A DNA stretch of 64,000 nt from Topomyia yanbarensis (GCF_030247195.1 NC_080671.1:428978539-429042538); one strand, 5' to 3'. Shown: positions 1 through 11,559, counted from the stretch's first letter. Notes: a model not told the origin generated them from the sequence alone. A program made the numbers and translations.

Positions 1-739
1 TTGAAAAAGTTCAAGTCCGATCCAGTGAAACTCTTGTGTACTGATTAAGTTTAATCCAAAAACTACTAGATCGGTTAAGAAAAACTTGCGCATAATTGTG
101 CCATTTTGAATGTGAGCTATTTAAATAATTAGATATTTTTGACATTTTACCTCTTTTTACTACATTGTCCGTTGTAAAGTTCAAACGTTTGCAAGGATAT
201 TTCATTTCGAAATAATGTGTAATTCTTGGCAAGATTTAGCTTTAATTAGCTGGAAAACCCAATGACAGTTTTATTGAACCAGAGCGCTCCAAAGTGTTCC
301 GCTGTTTCTGTTTTTCTGTTACAAACTATTTCTGTAGCAAACAAATATTAAAATAATTTCGACCAGGTTTTCCAATCAAAAACTCCTATGTGCGACAGCA
401 AAAAATGCCGAAATAGAAGATCAATTTCCGCAATGAAGTGTAGTACCAAGTCTTCGCTTTGTTTTCAATTGTTAGGTTTAGATATCGGGTGCTGTATTTG
501 TTGCAATCTCGAATTTTTTAGTTCGATTTTGGCTTCCAATTTAAAAAATTTCGGGAATGCTACGCAAAATGGAATGTTTTTAGTAATATGGAAATGATTT
601 TTAAATGATAAATAAATTTACTTTATTGTTAAAAATGTAAATAAATTTTACGTTAATAAAACATGTTCAAATATGAAGAAATTAATCCTCTCAGATAAAA
701 CAATGCGTATTACCCCCGCACATTAATGTGCGATGAAGC
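1..739. other. AT-rich non-coding stretch, nothing recognised
   Basis: No repeat termini, RNA gene or coding frame with recognisable motifs is visible. The short open frames here have no family signature. The stretch becomes very AT-rich near 600-680, just before the retrotransposon remnant. Confidence 0.5.
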
Positions 740-1780
740 TACGGCATAACGTCGCCAAAAAAATTTGAACGGATATAATCAACCCGCGTTTCCATACTGA
801 TTCTTTTTCTAAGAAAACACTGTTGTAGAATCATCACCGACGCAGCTTCCTCTGCCTGCAGTGTTTTTGCGCTACACTTTTCGAGTGTCTTCTGCGAAGA
901 CTCGGTATAGCTTGACTTGATTGAACAACGCAGTCCCTTCAAACAGCATCAGCATGGTTGCTTTTCCCGATTCTGATCGGCTCGCCATCGATACTGAAAT
1001 GGTTCGATCAGCAATCCAGTAGAAAAAAGCATCCTCCGAAGCCGGTCCGAGTCCGCGTGAGTACTATCTTGAAAAAATGCTCGGACATCTTCACGGCACC
1101 ACTCACTCGCGCAACTTTTCTCTATGTCGCTTCAACGGTAAACGTTTACAGTGAACTGGAAGTGTTCGTCACTATTCCCAGTTTCAAGAAAGGCGACAAG
1201 GGTAACGTTGGAAATTGCTTCGCTCAGGGTTGAATCAAAGCTAATTGAGTTAATTTCAATCCTAGCCGTTCAATGAAACCCAACCTAACGAACTTAATGT
1301 CATTTAGTGTGTATAACATGTGCAACAAACTTCAAGTGGATGCGTCATACAGAGATTTATGTTCCGCATTTGATAAAGTGGACGGCAATATCCTGATCCT
1401 TAAACTGAAAAAAAACTTGGCTGCACGACTAGGTTCTGTGGCTGGCTTCGTATCTCTTTCATCGTTAAGTTGCTGTTTCGGTTGGCATTGCCTCATCTCA
1501 TTGCTTTCCGAACAGCTCTGAAGTTCCGCCAGGTGGTACACTCGGACCACTGCTATTTTCGCTGCTCATTAACGTGATTGTTATTTTAAGTCCTAGTGGC
1601 AAACTCTTTTTATGACTGGCGATTTTAAAATATATTTCATAATTCGTAAACAGCCTGACTGCCTGCTACTACAAACCGTTCTGGATACTCTCAACAACTG
1701 GTGTGCGCGAAGTGTGGTGGTTTTGTGCATTCTCAAATGCAGTTCCATCAGCTTCTGTCGCACTAGACACACCATTTTTT
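740..1780 (+). pseudogene. Decayed non-LTR retrotransposon reverse transcriptase (jockey-like)
   Basis: This is the remnant of ORF2 of a non-LTR retrotransposon, whose product would copy element RNA into the chromosome by target-primed reverse transcription. Pieces of the RT domain appear in family order but in different frames. Around 1050-1230 there is a stretch resembling the region before the RT core, ending in PSFKKGDKGNVGN. At 1335-1420 the motif DLCSAFDKVD matches the conserved AFD block that carries the first catalytic aspartate. At about 1515-1580 the piece VPPGGTLGPLLFSLLIN matches the usual GVPQGS..GPLLF..FIND block. At about 1680-1770 the piece LDTLNNWCARS matches the part after the YADD box, but YADD itself is not readable. 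Several frameshifts and stops separate these pieces, and neither 5' end nor 3' tail is present. The clade assignment is tentative. The copy is surely inactive. Confidence 0.65.
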
Positions 1781-1795
1781 CTGATTTTTGATGGA

Positions 1796-2290
1796 TGGTA
1801 TAACGCTTCCATACGTTGCTATTGAATTTTTTTGTCGATCAGAATTCCAGTTCCGGAGTTACATGTTGAAGAGTGCGGTCATACAGCAAATTTCAAAATA
1901 AACTGGCGCGATCATGGTGTCCAAATGATGTAATATACATTAAAATGGGTGCAACGATAAGTGGGTTTGCTGGCCTAGATCACCAATGACCAATCAAAGT
2001 AGCCTTGACCGTATTGGTCAGCTAAGACGGTTCTGGATGCCCATAGGGAACCCGTCAACTCCTAAGTTAATGTTACACCTATTTCTCAGCGAATTCTTGA
2101 CCAATTTTTACAAACTTGATCCCAAGATTCAATATTCTGATTTCATTCATATCTGAGGCGGGTCAATTGAATTCATATCTGAATCGTTCCGGAAAGTCAT
2201 ATTGGTTACTGATGACACAACGGAATTACACATACAAACCGGTACAAACGTAATACTTAAAAGGTCTAGAGATTAACGACGAACAATTAA
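1796..2290 (+). repeat. Internal fragment of the helentron-like GGCCCGGAGGGCC repeat (family 1)
   Basis: The order of blocks matches the core of the family 1 element at 13990-14480: GGTATAACGCTTCCATA, then GCTATTGAATTTTT, TTCCGGAGTTAC, GAAGAGTGCGGTCA, a block on the theme of TGACCAATCAAAG, and GGAACCCGTCAA. Neither the 5' hairpin nor the 3' AGGTGGATTAAA end is present, so this is an end-less fragment adjoining the retrotransposon remnant. Confidence 0.7.
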
Positions 2291-3082
2291 AGTAAACAGC
2301 GAAATTCAGGCGAAATCATCTTAGATCTTCAGGTGCTCGCCTAAATGTAAGCAATGACACAGTTGCTGGAGGGTTTTTAACCATTTTGGTATCATTATCC
2401 ATCCAAACATCGGAATAGTAGAATTCCATAGGTGACCACCCTCTGCAACTCATATCTCCAGTTCCCGAAACCCGAAAAATTGATGTGACATTTCTGGTCA
2501 CATTCATACCTACTCACACCCGCTCTCCACTAATTCCATTCGCATAATTCTCACAGTGATGCTACCGCCATTCCAATCATTGTTCCCAAATACAAAAGCG
2601 AATAATGGCGCCCATCACAAAGCAATTTCACACCGCACAAATTACGATGATTCGCCCATTCCCGTCACAAATGGGTGACTTTGTCAACCGACAAACGCGG
2701 TACCACAAACGCACGCACGTATACACACACACATGCTACAACAATAACAACAGCCAGTCACTACGAGGGAGTCGATTAATCTTTATTTGCTTGTTTCCGC
2801 CTTTCAACATTGCCGCTTTGATGCTATCCCAGCCGGATCACAAAATTCTTTTTTTTTCTCCCCCGGATAGTAGTTAGCTCTAGAGCTTAGCCTATCTGGA
2901 TAGAGCGAATGCTGATTCCGAGCTCGGCCGGTTAGGCAGGCGAGAATGGCAATATGTGTTCCGGCTGGCTTTGCTAACCCCCAAACCTGCGCGGCCTTAA
3001 AACCAACACCCGCCCACGTGAGTGGTGGTAGGTTTTGAGCTCCGAAATCATCAGAAAAAGACGACCTGAATAGAGGAGGGAT

Positions 3083-3114
3083 TATATAAATTTACAGCAG
3101 CTGCTTTGCTCAGT
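3083..3114 (+). promoter_or_regulatory. Candidate RNA polymerase II core promoter (TATA + initiator)
   Basis: TATATAAA at 3083-3090 is followed by TCAGTGA, with the putative +1 A at 3112. That puts the first T of the TATA box at -29, typical insect spacing. An E-box-like CACGTG lies upstream near 3016. No ATG-initiated frame with known motifs follows, so if it is real it drives a non-coding or distantly spliced 5' exon. A chance match is quite possible. Confidence 0.3.
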
Positions 3115-3639
3115 GACAAAAAAGTCATAAATCAAGATCTTTCTTCATTGTTTGCTTGGAGCGGATTCACGGAAAGAACTTGGCACAGTTAGACAAATTA
3201 TTTAATTCAAAAACTTTTTCGTTGGATCAACGTTTCGGTTGTCGAATGGGGTCTTCTTCAGCACAGTTAAGATTTTTTTTTCAATTTCTCCAAAACGTTT
3301 CTCTGGGTGTGGTATCCTGTCAGTGCTCATATGACCTAGGAACAGAATTGCTCTTAGAAATAATCGTAAATTACTCACACCCTTTTCCCATTAGAGTGGT
3401 AACAGCGAAGCCAACCCCTGCTGATCCTAACGGTTGAATATAATTTTTGTTCAATAGCATTCTTTGCTAGAAGCGCTCACTCATTCACCGGCATACACAT
3501 ACACTCACACAGATTCAAGCTTTGTCAAAGACGGGAGGAGGAGAACGACGACGACGAATGTCCCATTTATTGTCGCTTTGTGTGACAGTAGTCCGTAGGA
3601 CTAAAGCGCCTTTCCTCGTACGGGCTTTTGCCTGCCTCC

Positions 3640-3668
3640 CGCTGACGACGACGACGACGACGACGGCG
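3640..3668 (+). repeat. (GAC)n microsatellite
   Basis: Eight or so GAC units in a row, the last one imperfect. A complementary GTC tract occurs at 16808-16830. It creates artificial Thr or Val runs in overlapping frames. Confidence 0.85.
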
Positions 3669-3895
3669 TTGCGAACGAGATCTGAACCGAAAGCCCATCC
3701 CTCCGCCAAACGATGGAACGGATTCAGACGAGTGCAGAGTTGAGCTTTAAATTTAGTGCCATTTTTGGGAGGAGGCTCCTCGTAGAGAAAACAGCGCGCT
3801 TTCCCCACTATTCGGTTCAAGTTTTATTGCCCTACGTCCATTTGAGCTCCTGGCTCGTTCATTCTGTGCGCCTGGTTTTTGTTTTTCCGGGCTAG

Positions 3896-3898
<3 letters not shown>

Positions 3899-3929
<31 letters not shown>
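3899..3929 (+). repeat. (GA)n microsatellite
   Basis: About fifteen GA dinucleotides. It produces Ser-Leu or Arg-Glu repeats in the overlapping frames and explains their length. Confidence 0.9.
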
Positions 3930-3933
<4 letters not shown>

Positions 3934-5405
3934 ACAGCATCAGCGTAGGCCGAAAAGGGGTAGAGTTTCCTGGACAACCGTACCGTATCCGGATGGAAAA
4001 CCTGATTCAAGTGGAAGTGGAAAAAGCCGGGATCAGAATGGAAGCTACTCAATTGAATCAATTTGGTGAGAATTGATTCCATTCGGAGTAATCCAAGGAT
4101 GAAGATCCGCCTTAATTGACCGCTACAAAGGCACTTTTCGATTCGTCGGTTGAAAATTGAGCAGCGCGCTGTTCGATTCGGTGTGGTGGTGATCGGAAGA
4201 TGAAAGTCACTACTACGAAGCTTGAATATGACAGTTGTCGTTTTATCGATGTGGAAAAGATACGGAAAAACTGACATGATTCAAATATCTGTCTTTTGAA
4301 TTTATTTGGAGGAAAGGTTTAAAAGCATTTGCTGGTCATGAGACTTGTTGTCGGAAATAATGGAATGGAATTGGCAGAGCAAGGATGAGTGTGTGTGTGT
4401 GTGTGTTATAAAAAATATCACATCAATTTCTTGGCAGCGGCTGAAATGATTTGCCCAAATTAAGGTTGTGGGGTTCGGGAAACGGAGATATGAATTGATG
4501 AATGAGGTCACCTATGAAATTCTGTTATATACCAGATACAACATGGAAATCAAAGTGGTTAAAGATCTATTAACCCTTTTGGCTGTTTCGTAATTTTTCA
4601 CTTTTAGGCGAATCTCTAAGACGGATTCGCTTTAATTTCAGAACTTTAATAAACTGTTGTTTTAAATCTTACTGAAGACGAAACAAGAACACATTTTTGT
4701 AGCCATAAAATAGGCTTGTATTTTTGGAGAATGATGAATTTTTTTTCGAGAGTTGTCCTACTGGAGCTGTACAGCTAGGGTCTCGGAAGGGCTCCCCGTC
4801 AGAATCACTCGCTACAATTGCAGACGAGACGGGAAATGTCACCCACTAAAACACTGCTTAAGACCAATTGCAGCGGGCCGTGATTCTATATGTAATGTTC
4901 ATTGTACGACTATACTTCACGACCGCGTGTATCATCGCGAAGGGATCGAGCGTTTCGAATTCTATCACTAGGCGGCGCTAGTGAGAATGCATTTTTTTCC
5001 GACGTAATATTACGTACATTCCACTAAGACCTCCGTTTGCGTATATATTGTGTTTCTCAGGAATTTTAACCTACAAAGTAGTTCATCCAATAATTCGGAA
5101 TTCTTCCACTATGCGGCGCTAATTATTCACAATAGCGCCCCATAGTGACAATAACTTTGTTCAACATACTCGATATAAAGTTCCTGATATTTAAGCAAAT
5201 CAATGTCTCCAACAAATTGCAACAATTGCTTATGATATCATCCCATTTGGTCTGGGTTCAATCCCAGCCGAGGTCGTTGAGATTTTTCTGAGGTGAAAAA
5301 ATATATGGTCACGCCTTCCTTTGGAAGAGAAGTAAAACCGTTAGTCCCCGGTCCATGAGTTTGATGGGTCGTTATCTAGTCCAGATAGTCGTCACCTCTC
5401 TGGCG

Positions 5406-5602
5406 TCGGTGTTTGGCCTCGAAGCTGGAAATAGGTCGAAATTCTGCTACTTTCGCATTGAATTGCCCACTTGCGCATCAAAAAAGTAATAAACAAAACT
5501 TTTTTGATGCGCAAATGGGAAATTCGATGCGAAAGTGGCTGAATTTGATGAATATTTTCTCTCTCCAGTTTTAGTATTTCCCGCTTCGAGGCCAAACACC
5601 GA
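5406..5602. mobile_element. Foldback MITE, 197 bp
   Basis: The two halves are inverted copies of each other. The left end TCGGTGTTTGGCCTCGAAGC pairs with the right end GCTTCGAGGCCAAACACCGA, and the inner arms pair through CTTGCGCATCAAAAAAG and CTTTTTTGATGCGCAAA around a short TAATAAACAAAA loop. No coding capacity. This is a non-autonomous DNA element of unknown superfamily; I could not fix a target duplication. Confidence 0.85.
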
Positions 5603-5698
5603 ACCAAAATATTGCTAGATCCGTCAAAATACTACTCGATAACTCAGGTTCGGTCGGAAAAACAGAGCGAGTGACCCTAAACGAGCAAGCGAGTTGTT

Positions 5699-5775
5699 TC
5701 GGTGTGTGCTTTTTACACAGCAGTATCGTGTCTATGTGCCCGCTCGGGAAGTGGAGATCGACGGTGTGGTCACCA
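5699..5775 (+). repeat. Dispersed ~50-bp repeat, copy 1
   Basis: Contains GCCCGCTCGGGAAGTGGAGA followed by TCGACGGTGTGGTCACC. Related copies lie at 6847-6925 and 7907-7985 in the same orientation, spaced about 1.1 kb. Copies 1 and 3 read as similar peptides (VPAREVEIDGVVT and MPARNVETNGAFT), which hints at an ancient coding origin, but no gene can be assembled. Confidence 0.6.
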
Positions 5776-6180
5776 CAACAAAACATTTTTTATTTTATTT
5801 TTTTAGATTAAACTCGCCGTTTGTGCTTAAGACTCTGACATCAGCAAAAACTAATTGTTTAAACACTGCTTTTGTCGCTAACAAAAAAGGGTACAAATTT
5901 GTATTCTTTATTATTTGCATGAAATTGTTAATTAATTTCAATATTTAATAATATTTGCGAATTTTAAGCACACAAGATAGTTCTTACCGATAAAAAGAAA
6001 AATGTTCCATGTGTTTCTGATAATTGGTCTGGGCTGTACTGTGTATCCTTATAAACAAAAATAACCACTTTGCTGGAGCATTGTTGTATTGTTCAAAAAA
6101 TTTTCTAAAAAATTACTTTTACGAGACTTTAATTAGAGTGCTCCCTAGTGCTGCCCAGAAAAATAATGAATTTTTGAAAA

Positions 6181-6797
6181 CTCAATCGGCCCACCCCTGA
6201 GTTGATTTCTAGTCCCACCAGGAGTATTTGCTCCAAATTTGAAGCAAATCGGACAAGTCTAGCTACCGGACCAACGTGCCTGAAATTTGCATGGGATTTT
6301 TCGGTGATTTACATAGAGAAAACCCACTAGCTCGCATTTTCGCTGCTAGCTGGCGTTGTATACATCGTATTATCACTGTAAGTAAAAATTGGAAGGATAG
6401 TTTCATAGCCTACAACTTTGTCGAAGACTGCTAGTCAAGCCGGTCTTCGTTAAAAGAAGTTAGTTGTTAGATCCCACGCAAAACTGACTCAGACATCACT
6501 TCGCTAAAAGTTTAATAACTTATTTTAACAAAGTCGGATTGACTAGCAGTCTGCGACAAAGTTGTAGACAATTGAATTATTTTTCTTATTTTCACTTACA
6601 GTGATAATACGATGCATACAGTGCCTCCTAGCGGCGAAAATGCGAGCTAGTAGGTTTTCTCCATGCAAATTGTCGAAAAATCCTATACAAACTTCAGGCA
6701 CGTTGATCCGGTAGCTAAACCCGTCCGATTTGCTTCAAATTTGGAGCGAGTACCCCTGGTGGGATTAGTAATCGAGTCAGGGGTGGGCCGATAGGGC
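6181..6797. mobile_element. Foldback element with ~265-bp arms
   Basis: The arm at 6181-6442 is repeated inverted at 6529-6797, with a loop of about 86 bp. Matching landmarks are TCGGCCCACCCCTGA / TCAGGGGTGGGCCGA at the tips, CTCCAAATTTGAAGCAAATC in both arms, and ATCGTATTATCACTGTAAGT deeper in. There is no long open frame. A piece of the same family (CAGTGCTACCCAGCGG) recurs at about 23594-23665. Confidence 0.85.
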
Positions 6798-6846
6798 TCA
6801 TTTTTTTTTTTCTCTTGTCACTCTAGTGCTCCCCTTAAGGAAGTAA

Positions 6847-6925
6847 ACAACAGCTTGTATCATGTCTGCATGCCCGCTCGGAAAGTGGAGATCGACGGTG
6901 TGATAACCGACGCGGTACCTTCTTG
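6847..6925 (+). repeat. Dispersed ~50-bp repeat, copy 2
   Basis: Carries GCCCGCTCGGAAAGTGGAGA and TCGACGGTGTG, then an ACGCGG ending. Same orientation as the copies at 5699 and 7907. A one-base difference shifts its frame relative to the other two. Confidence 0.6.
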
Positions 6926-6954
6926 TTTTCTGAAAGACTCCAATACTTGGGACA

Positions 6955-7477
6955 GTGAAAATAATTGATTGCAAGCAATTGCGTTCAGTACATATCTCAA
7001 AGAATAAAATAATTTATTCTTTTTTTGCCTCTCTTCGAGAGACCTTTGCCGAGCCAGCTATGCGAAACTTTGTCCTCTTGGATCAGTTTCTTCTACCTGA
7101 TCTCCTTGTTGTGCCGCAGGTCATAAATACCTTAATTACAAACAGATGGGCCATACATTCACCTATTGTAGCAATAATGCACCGAGTTGAAACCGCGGAT
7201 AGAATCATAAAGTAGAGCAGTTAAAAAGTGTCCTTACTGTGAAGAAATTTTACACGATTTCTCGACATGTATCGAGTATGAATCGTGGGAAGAAAACCCG
7301 AAGCGCTCCCAGGAACGTTCGAAGTGCTTTTTTCCAGAAATACTAAAGATACCTACATCATCAGCCATTCTAAATCGTTTTGCTTTTTTACTCTATGAGC
7401 TGTGTGATACTGACGAGCTCCACGAAGCAACATCTTCCGCAGGGTCCAACAGTTCTAGAAATAGGAAAAATATTTAA
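6955..7477 (+). pseudogene. Broken ORF fragment with a zinc-knuckle-like motif
   Basis: Two adjoining open stretches lie here. 6955-7215 starts with ATG and ends at TAG. 7211-7477 lacks an ATG but is open for 88 codons in another frame, so a single frameshift near 7210 would join them. The second stretch contains CPYCEEILHDFSTCIEY, followed about 20 residues later by another Cys. That spacing resembles the gag zinc-knuckle region of BEL/Pao-type retrotransposons (CPxC..H..C...). Codon choice looks protein-like. I do not recognise the first part. No LTR, RT or other domain is near. It could instead be an unspliced fragment of a host zinc-finger gene. Confidence 0.35.
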
Positions 7478-7479
7478 TT

Positions 7480-8465
7480 TCCCAAGTCACATAGAAAAAG
7501 TACGAAGGTGTCTGAACTGATGCAAAACCAAAGCAAATTGCTCCTACTCAGGAGAAACTTGCAGAAAAAACGGAACTCTCAGTACTTACTGAAACACTTT
7601 TTGGCGTGTACCTTTGTTTCGATCAAACATTTTCTCCCGTGCGGGAGTAATTGAACTATCTGTCATTATGAACTGGCATTTCAAAACGTTCAATATTTCT
7701 GGACGTCTTAAAAAATTTCATGTGACTTTTATCTCAACAGTAGGAAAATTTTGGAATGTGTCATCATGTCGATTCTTTCAAAATTTTAATGAACCGTTTA
7801 AGATGTTGTGTACTTTCCTTATGAAATACTTTGCCAGCTTCCGTCAGCTATAATTTTGCTACAAATCTGTACTTGTATTGAGAAGACTCCAAACAATATT
7901 ATTTGCTGTGCAGATTTTATGCAGACATATTGTCTACATGCCCGCTCGTAATGTGGAGACCAATGGTGCATTTACCCACGCGGAGGAGTGATTTTGGGGA
8001 AATTCATTCTATCGAATTGATCTCCTCTCGATATTAGAAGTTGAGGTTGAAGTTGTCGCTTTCTAACTTAGAATGAAAAGCAAGGACCTTTTCATTACTT
8101 CCACCTACATTCTCCTTAATCCCTCGGTATAAAAAACTTCGGAATATCATGGAATACCCACCGCATTTCTCAGCCCAAACGCGTTGGGGTCCCAAATAAC
8201 TGTGCAAAATTTGGAGTTCGATTGGTTTTGACACGGAGTAGCGCATTGCGTTTGAAATTTGTATGGAAATTAGAATGTGAAAAACTACTTTTTTGCATTT
8301 TCAATTCTTCTGTAGACTACAATTCTTCCTGCAGTATGCCAAAAATTAGCTAAAAGTGTAGTCCAGGATAAGCTGAACAGCTTTGCTGAAGGATGTGTGG
8401 TGTTAGAATGTCTCTAAAACAAGGTATAGCTGTTCAAAGTTCGTTTCGATGTTGTTTCGAAGATT
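7480..8465. other. No gene seen; contains one dispersed repeat copy
   Basis: Nothing beyond the repeat at 7907-7985 (GCCCGCTCGTAATGTGGAGA, then an ACCCACGCGG ending), which is the third copy of the 5699/6847 repeat. The short open frames have no motif support. Confidence 0.45.
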
Positions 8466-8559
8466 TTGTTAGAGGGAATCATCTTATCATACGCCACTGA
8501 AAAGTCTCATGTGATCAAACTTACTTCGGTTATCCAAGATACCCCATTTTACGGTATTC

Positions 8560-8785
8560 TGAATTTTAGCCGGAGGGTGTGGCAGGGGGTTACTCCCCTC
8601 ACATATCGCACCGCTATCCCCACACTTCACCTCTCCCCTCCATCAAACCCATCTCAGATCCCCCTCTCAAAACTCTTTCATTCCCATAGCCTTCACCAGC
8701 CAGGCATACCTAAATAAGACGCCGTTGAACTAATGCTGATTAAGCTAATTGAGCACGATATTTTTTTTTTTGATTCAAGTATTTC
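8560..8785 (+). repeat. Pyrimidine-rich repeat with GCTGATTAAGCTAATT tail
   Basis: A CT/CCCC-rich tract ends in GTTGAACTAATGCTGATTA then AGCTAATT. The same kind of tract and tail occur at 14690-14945 (TTGAACTCATGCTTATTA, then AGCTAATT). The shared tail after a C-rich body suggests a short interspersed element whose class I cannot name. Confidence 0.5.
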
Positions 8786-8825
8786 AGCGACATCGACAGC
8801 CATGGATTCATAAATTAGTTATAGG

Positions 8826-9725
8826 AGAGGCGATCCTTTCCGACACTAACTTAGTGACATTGACGCTAGCTGAAAATGGAAACGATTTATGTTGCTGAGC
8901 AAACGCCTAGTCCTGCGTGGTGTCTTGGAAGAAAAAGAGTTCTGATTTAACCCCTTCATGGCCATGTTGTTTGTGGACAACAACGTTTATAAACAGCTAT
9001 AACTTTTGATTGATGCAAGATTTGGTCACAAAAACAAGTAAGGCTATTGGAGGCGTTTCGAGTTCCTCTCATCAGAATCCGACACTAACTTAGTTAACTG
9101 ATTGAGCTAGCACCGGATTGATGCTAGCTCCAAAAAACGAAAACACGATTTGTGTTTCTGAGCAAACCTCTAGTCCTACGTGATGTCCCGTAACAAAAGA
9201 AGTTCTGTTTAAGCTGATGAGAATTAATGAACCCGAAACTTAGTTTGGCTTAGCAGGCCAAGGCTAATAAATATGACTATTGCTTTTCATTTGAGTACTA
9301 ACAGTTACAAGGATCAGCTCTAGAATTGAAGTTATTGCAATTAGTCTGATTAGATTCCGATGGAGCAGTGCTGCCAGGAACAGTTTACGTTGGTGGCGGA
9401 AATTGAATTTTTCATATATCGTTACGTTATGTTATTATTGAAAACTGATAAAGCTTATCACTTTAGACTGTCTTCGGCTACTTTTTTCACATAATTCGAC
9501 TATTGTAAATACTCTAGGAGTATTGTGTTGAGCATTTTAGGTTAAAAATTGAACAGCTTCTAGCACTGCGAGGGAAGCACCTACCTTTATAAAAAAAGGC
9601 TTTTCGTGTTTCTTGACCCCACCGTTTTCAAGGAAAGATAGTTTTGAAACCCTACCTGCACTAGAAAAAAGTTGGGCATGAAAGGGTTAAGCCGATGAGA
9701 AATAACGAACCGAGAGTTAGTAAAT
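8826..9725 (+). repeat. Short repeat X, split by a TTAA-flanked MITE
   Basis: 8826-8950 plus 9687-9725 form one copy of a repeat with the landmarks TCCGACACTAACTTAGT, GAGCAAACGCCTAGTCCT, AGTTCTGATTTAA and GCCGATGAGAA. A second, uninterrupted copy is at 9062-9245, inside the MITE. Class unknown. Confidence 0.65.
8951..9686. mobile_element. piggyBac-like MITE with TTAA target duplication
   Basis: TTAA at 8947-8950 and TTAA at 9687-9690 flank ends CCCCTTCATGGCCA and TGGGCATGAAAGGG, which are inverted copies with one or two mismatches. TTAA duplication with CCC-starting termini is the hallmark of piggyBac transposons. There is no transposase, so it is non-autonomous. It carries a copy of repeat X at 9062-9245, whose unbroken GTTTAAGCTGATGAG is the empty form of the very site where the MITE sits. 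A diverged relative ends at 47104. Confidence 0.75.
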
Positions 9726-11555
9726 GGCGCTTCGAAACAAATTGTGTTTTATTCCTATTTCGTTGAAAGTCGCAGCAACGCGCGAAGGGTATTAGCTAGT
9801 ATACTATATTTCTGGAGAAAATTTAGAATAGGACGTAGGTAACATTGAGAGTCTCACTTTGTTTACTTTCTGTTTCGATTATTACGATGTTCGTCGCGAG
9901 CGGTTGACTCTCGTAGAGCTCTCTTCGAGTCGGTTAATTTTCATCATTTTCGGCACAGTTTACTGCCTCCCGATTATCAAAAGTGTGAATAACGGTGCAA
10001 TTTCACGACTATACAAAGTGAAGTGGCTTATAAAAGCATTTTTCGGCATATTTTCGACAGACGCGAGTGGTGACAGTTTGTGAAAATCGAATTCCGGCAA
10101 ATGAAAAAATATCTTTTCCTCGCATTACGGGCCGTCGCTTCCCAATACAAGGACAATATAAGTGCACAGAAAATGTCTAGAAACACAGTGTAAATTGTAA
10201 AAATAGCGAAAAATGGTTTTTCAGAGAAAAAAATTCGATTCGAAAAGTGAAAAAAAATATGGCAAACATATTCAAATAGTTGGCGTTTCACCAGCGTCTA
10301 GCGACTACCAGGTGTCGCCCCAAAATTCTTCGCCAGAAAAATAGGTGGCAAACCAGCTCAGCTAAATTTCGTCCGCGTCCCTTGTCACCTATTTTTATTT
10401 AGTGATTCATCGGCGGTGCTATCTTTGAAAATAAGCCGCCTTGGATATTCAACTGTTTTTTTACTTTCTTATTTTATTGCAAATCAGTAGAGGTTTTGAA
10501 TCTTTTATATTCGGGATTGCAGATATTTTGTCGCATGTAAATTTTGGGTGTCCGTTGATGTGATGGCGCTGTAAGGGAACACGTTTCTGCCCGTCGGCAA
10601 ACTAATTTCTATTTTTGCTTAGGGTTTGTTTTACCAACGGAGGAACTGATCCACAGAGCATTCAATGTGCTTAGGGAAAACAAGTGACCTTATTTGAGTG
10701 GAATGATGACTTCAATCATGTATAAGGTTTGAGAATTGACAATTGGCGAGAGGGATCGGGGACCGGTTGGCAATTACCTTCAGTTATGTTAGCACGAAGA
10801 ATAAGTGTTTTGCTGTCATTTTCATTGGTTAGCTTTCAATTCTATCTCATGCCTCCACGCGAGTCTAAGTCTATTGATGACATTTGGTCCTTAGACCGGC
10901 GAAGACTGAGAGCTATCAGCCTTCTGCCGATAGTAGCAGAATGAGAGTGTGCGAACAGATCTAGCCGAGAAAGCAATGCCGTAAAAGTTGTTCGGATATC
11001 AGCTCCAATAAGACTTTAATTTGACTAGTATCGATGATCGCGGATCAATACGTACTGAAAATTCGTCTCGTCTGTTTTAATGAATATAATTTCAAGTTCC
11101 GTTATTGGTAACAAGCCCGTCCATCAGGTTAACGATCCTCTGTATTTCCCTTCAATGTTCGATATAATCATTCGTATACGTGTATTTCACAAACCATCCG
11201 ATATTAGAAATAGGAAACATATAACGTGTATAACGTGTCATCACTCGGTAATTTGTAACCCAAAAAATATATCGTAGAGAAGGAATAGCGAAGTTAGTCT
11301 AAATAATGTCGCAATAAATAGTGATCCGGTCCATTAAGCAGATAAGATTAATTTTTCTGGGCAATACTCCCACGATCGGCTGTGTGCAGTTGAAATTGCT
11401 TTTGTTTAGAAAACATAGGATACTCTCGGTAGCCAGCTACCCAGATTTTAAAAGAATAAAAAACTAAACAAGATCTTATTTTTCGAGCGATCGTGTTCTC
11501 GAAAACTAACTGAACTACAAACTAATAAACTATGCTTTACAGGTCGCATCGCTTG
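9691..11555. other. No gene recognised; possible repeat 5' region
   Basis: No coding frame is supported. At 9866-9892 the sequence TTTCTGTTTCGATTATTACG recurs almost identically at 12172-12197, about 2.3 kb downstream, which may mark an element or a duplicated target. The stretch from about 9890 to 10300 looks like an untranslated leader, but no domain follows it. Confidence 0.35.
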
Positions 11556-11559
11556 CTTG

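Larger units (their letters stand above)
2291..5405. other. Mostly unique, mixed-composition DNA; no gene supported
   Basis: This stretch is more GC-rich than its surroundings between about 2500 and 4250, and carries GC-rich patches near 2920-3030. Open frames here are short. The longest (3753-4277, minus) runs through a GA microsatellite and has a low-complexity Ser-Leu tract, so I do not call it. From 4970 to 5180 there are two GGCGGCGCTA/ATGCGGCGCTAA patches that look like eroded repeat ends. It could be a promoter-proximal or intronic part of a host locus, but nothing proves that. Confidence 0.35.

Noticed and set aside
3753..4277. 174-codon minus-strand frame
   Set aside because: Crosses the GA microsatellite, has no recognised motif, and opposes other frames of similar length.
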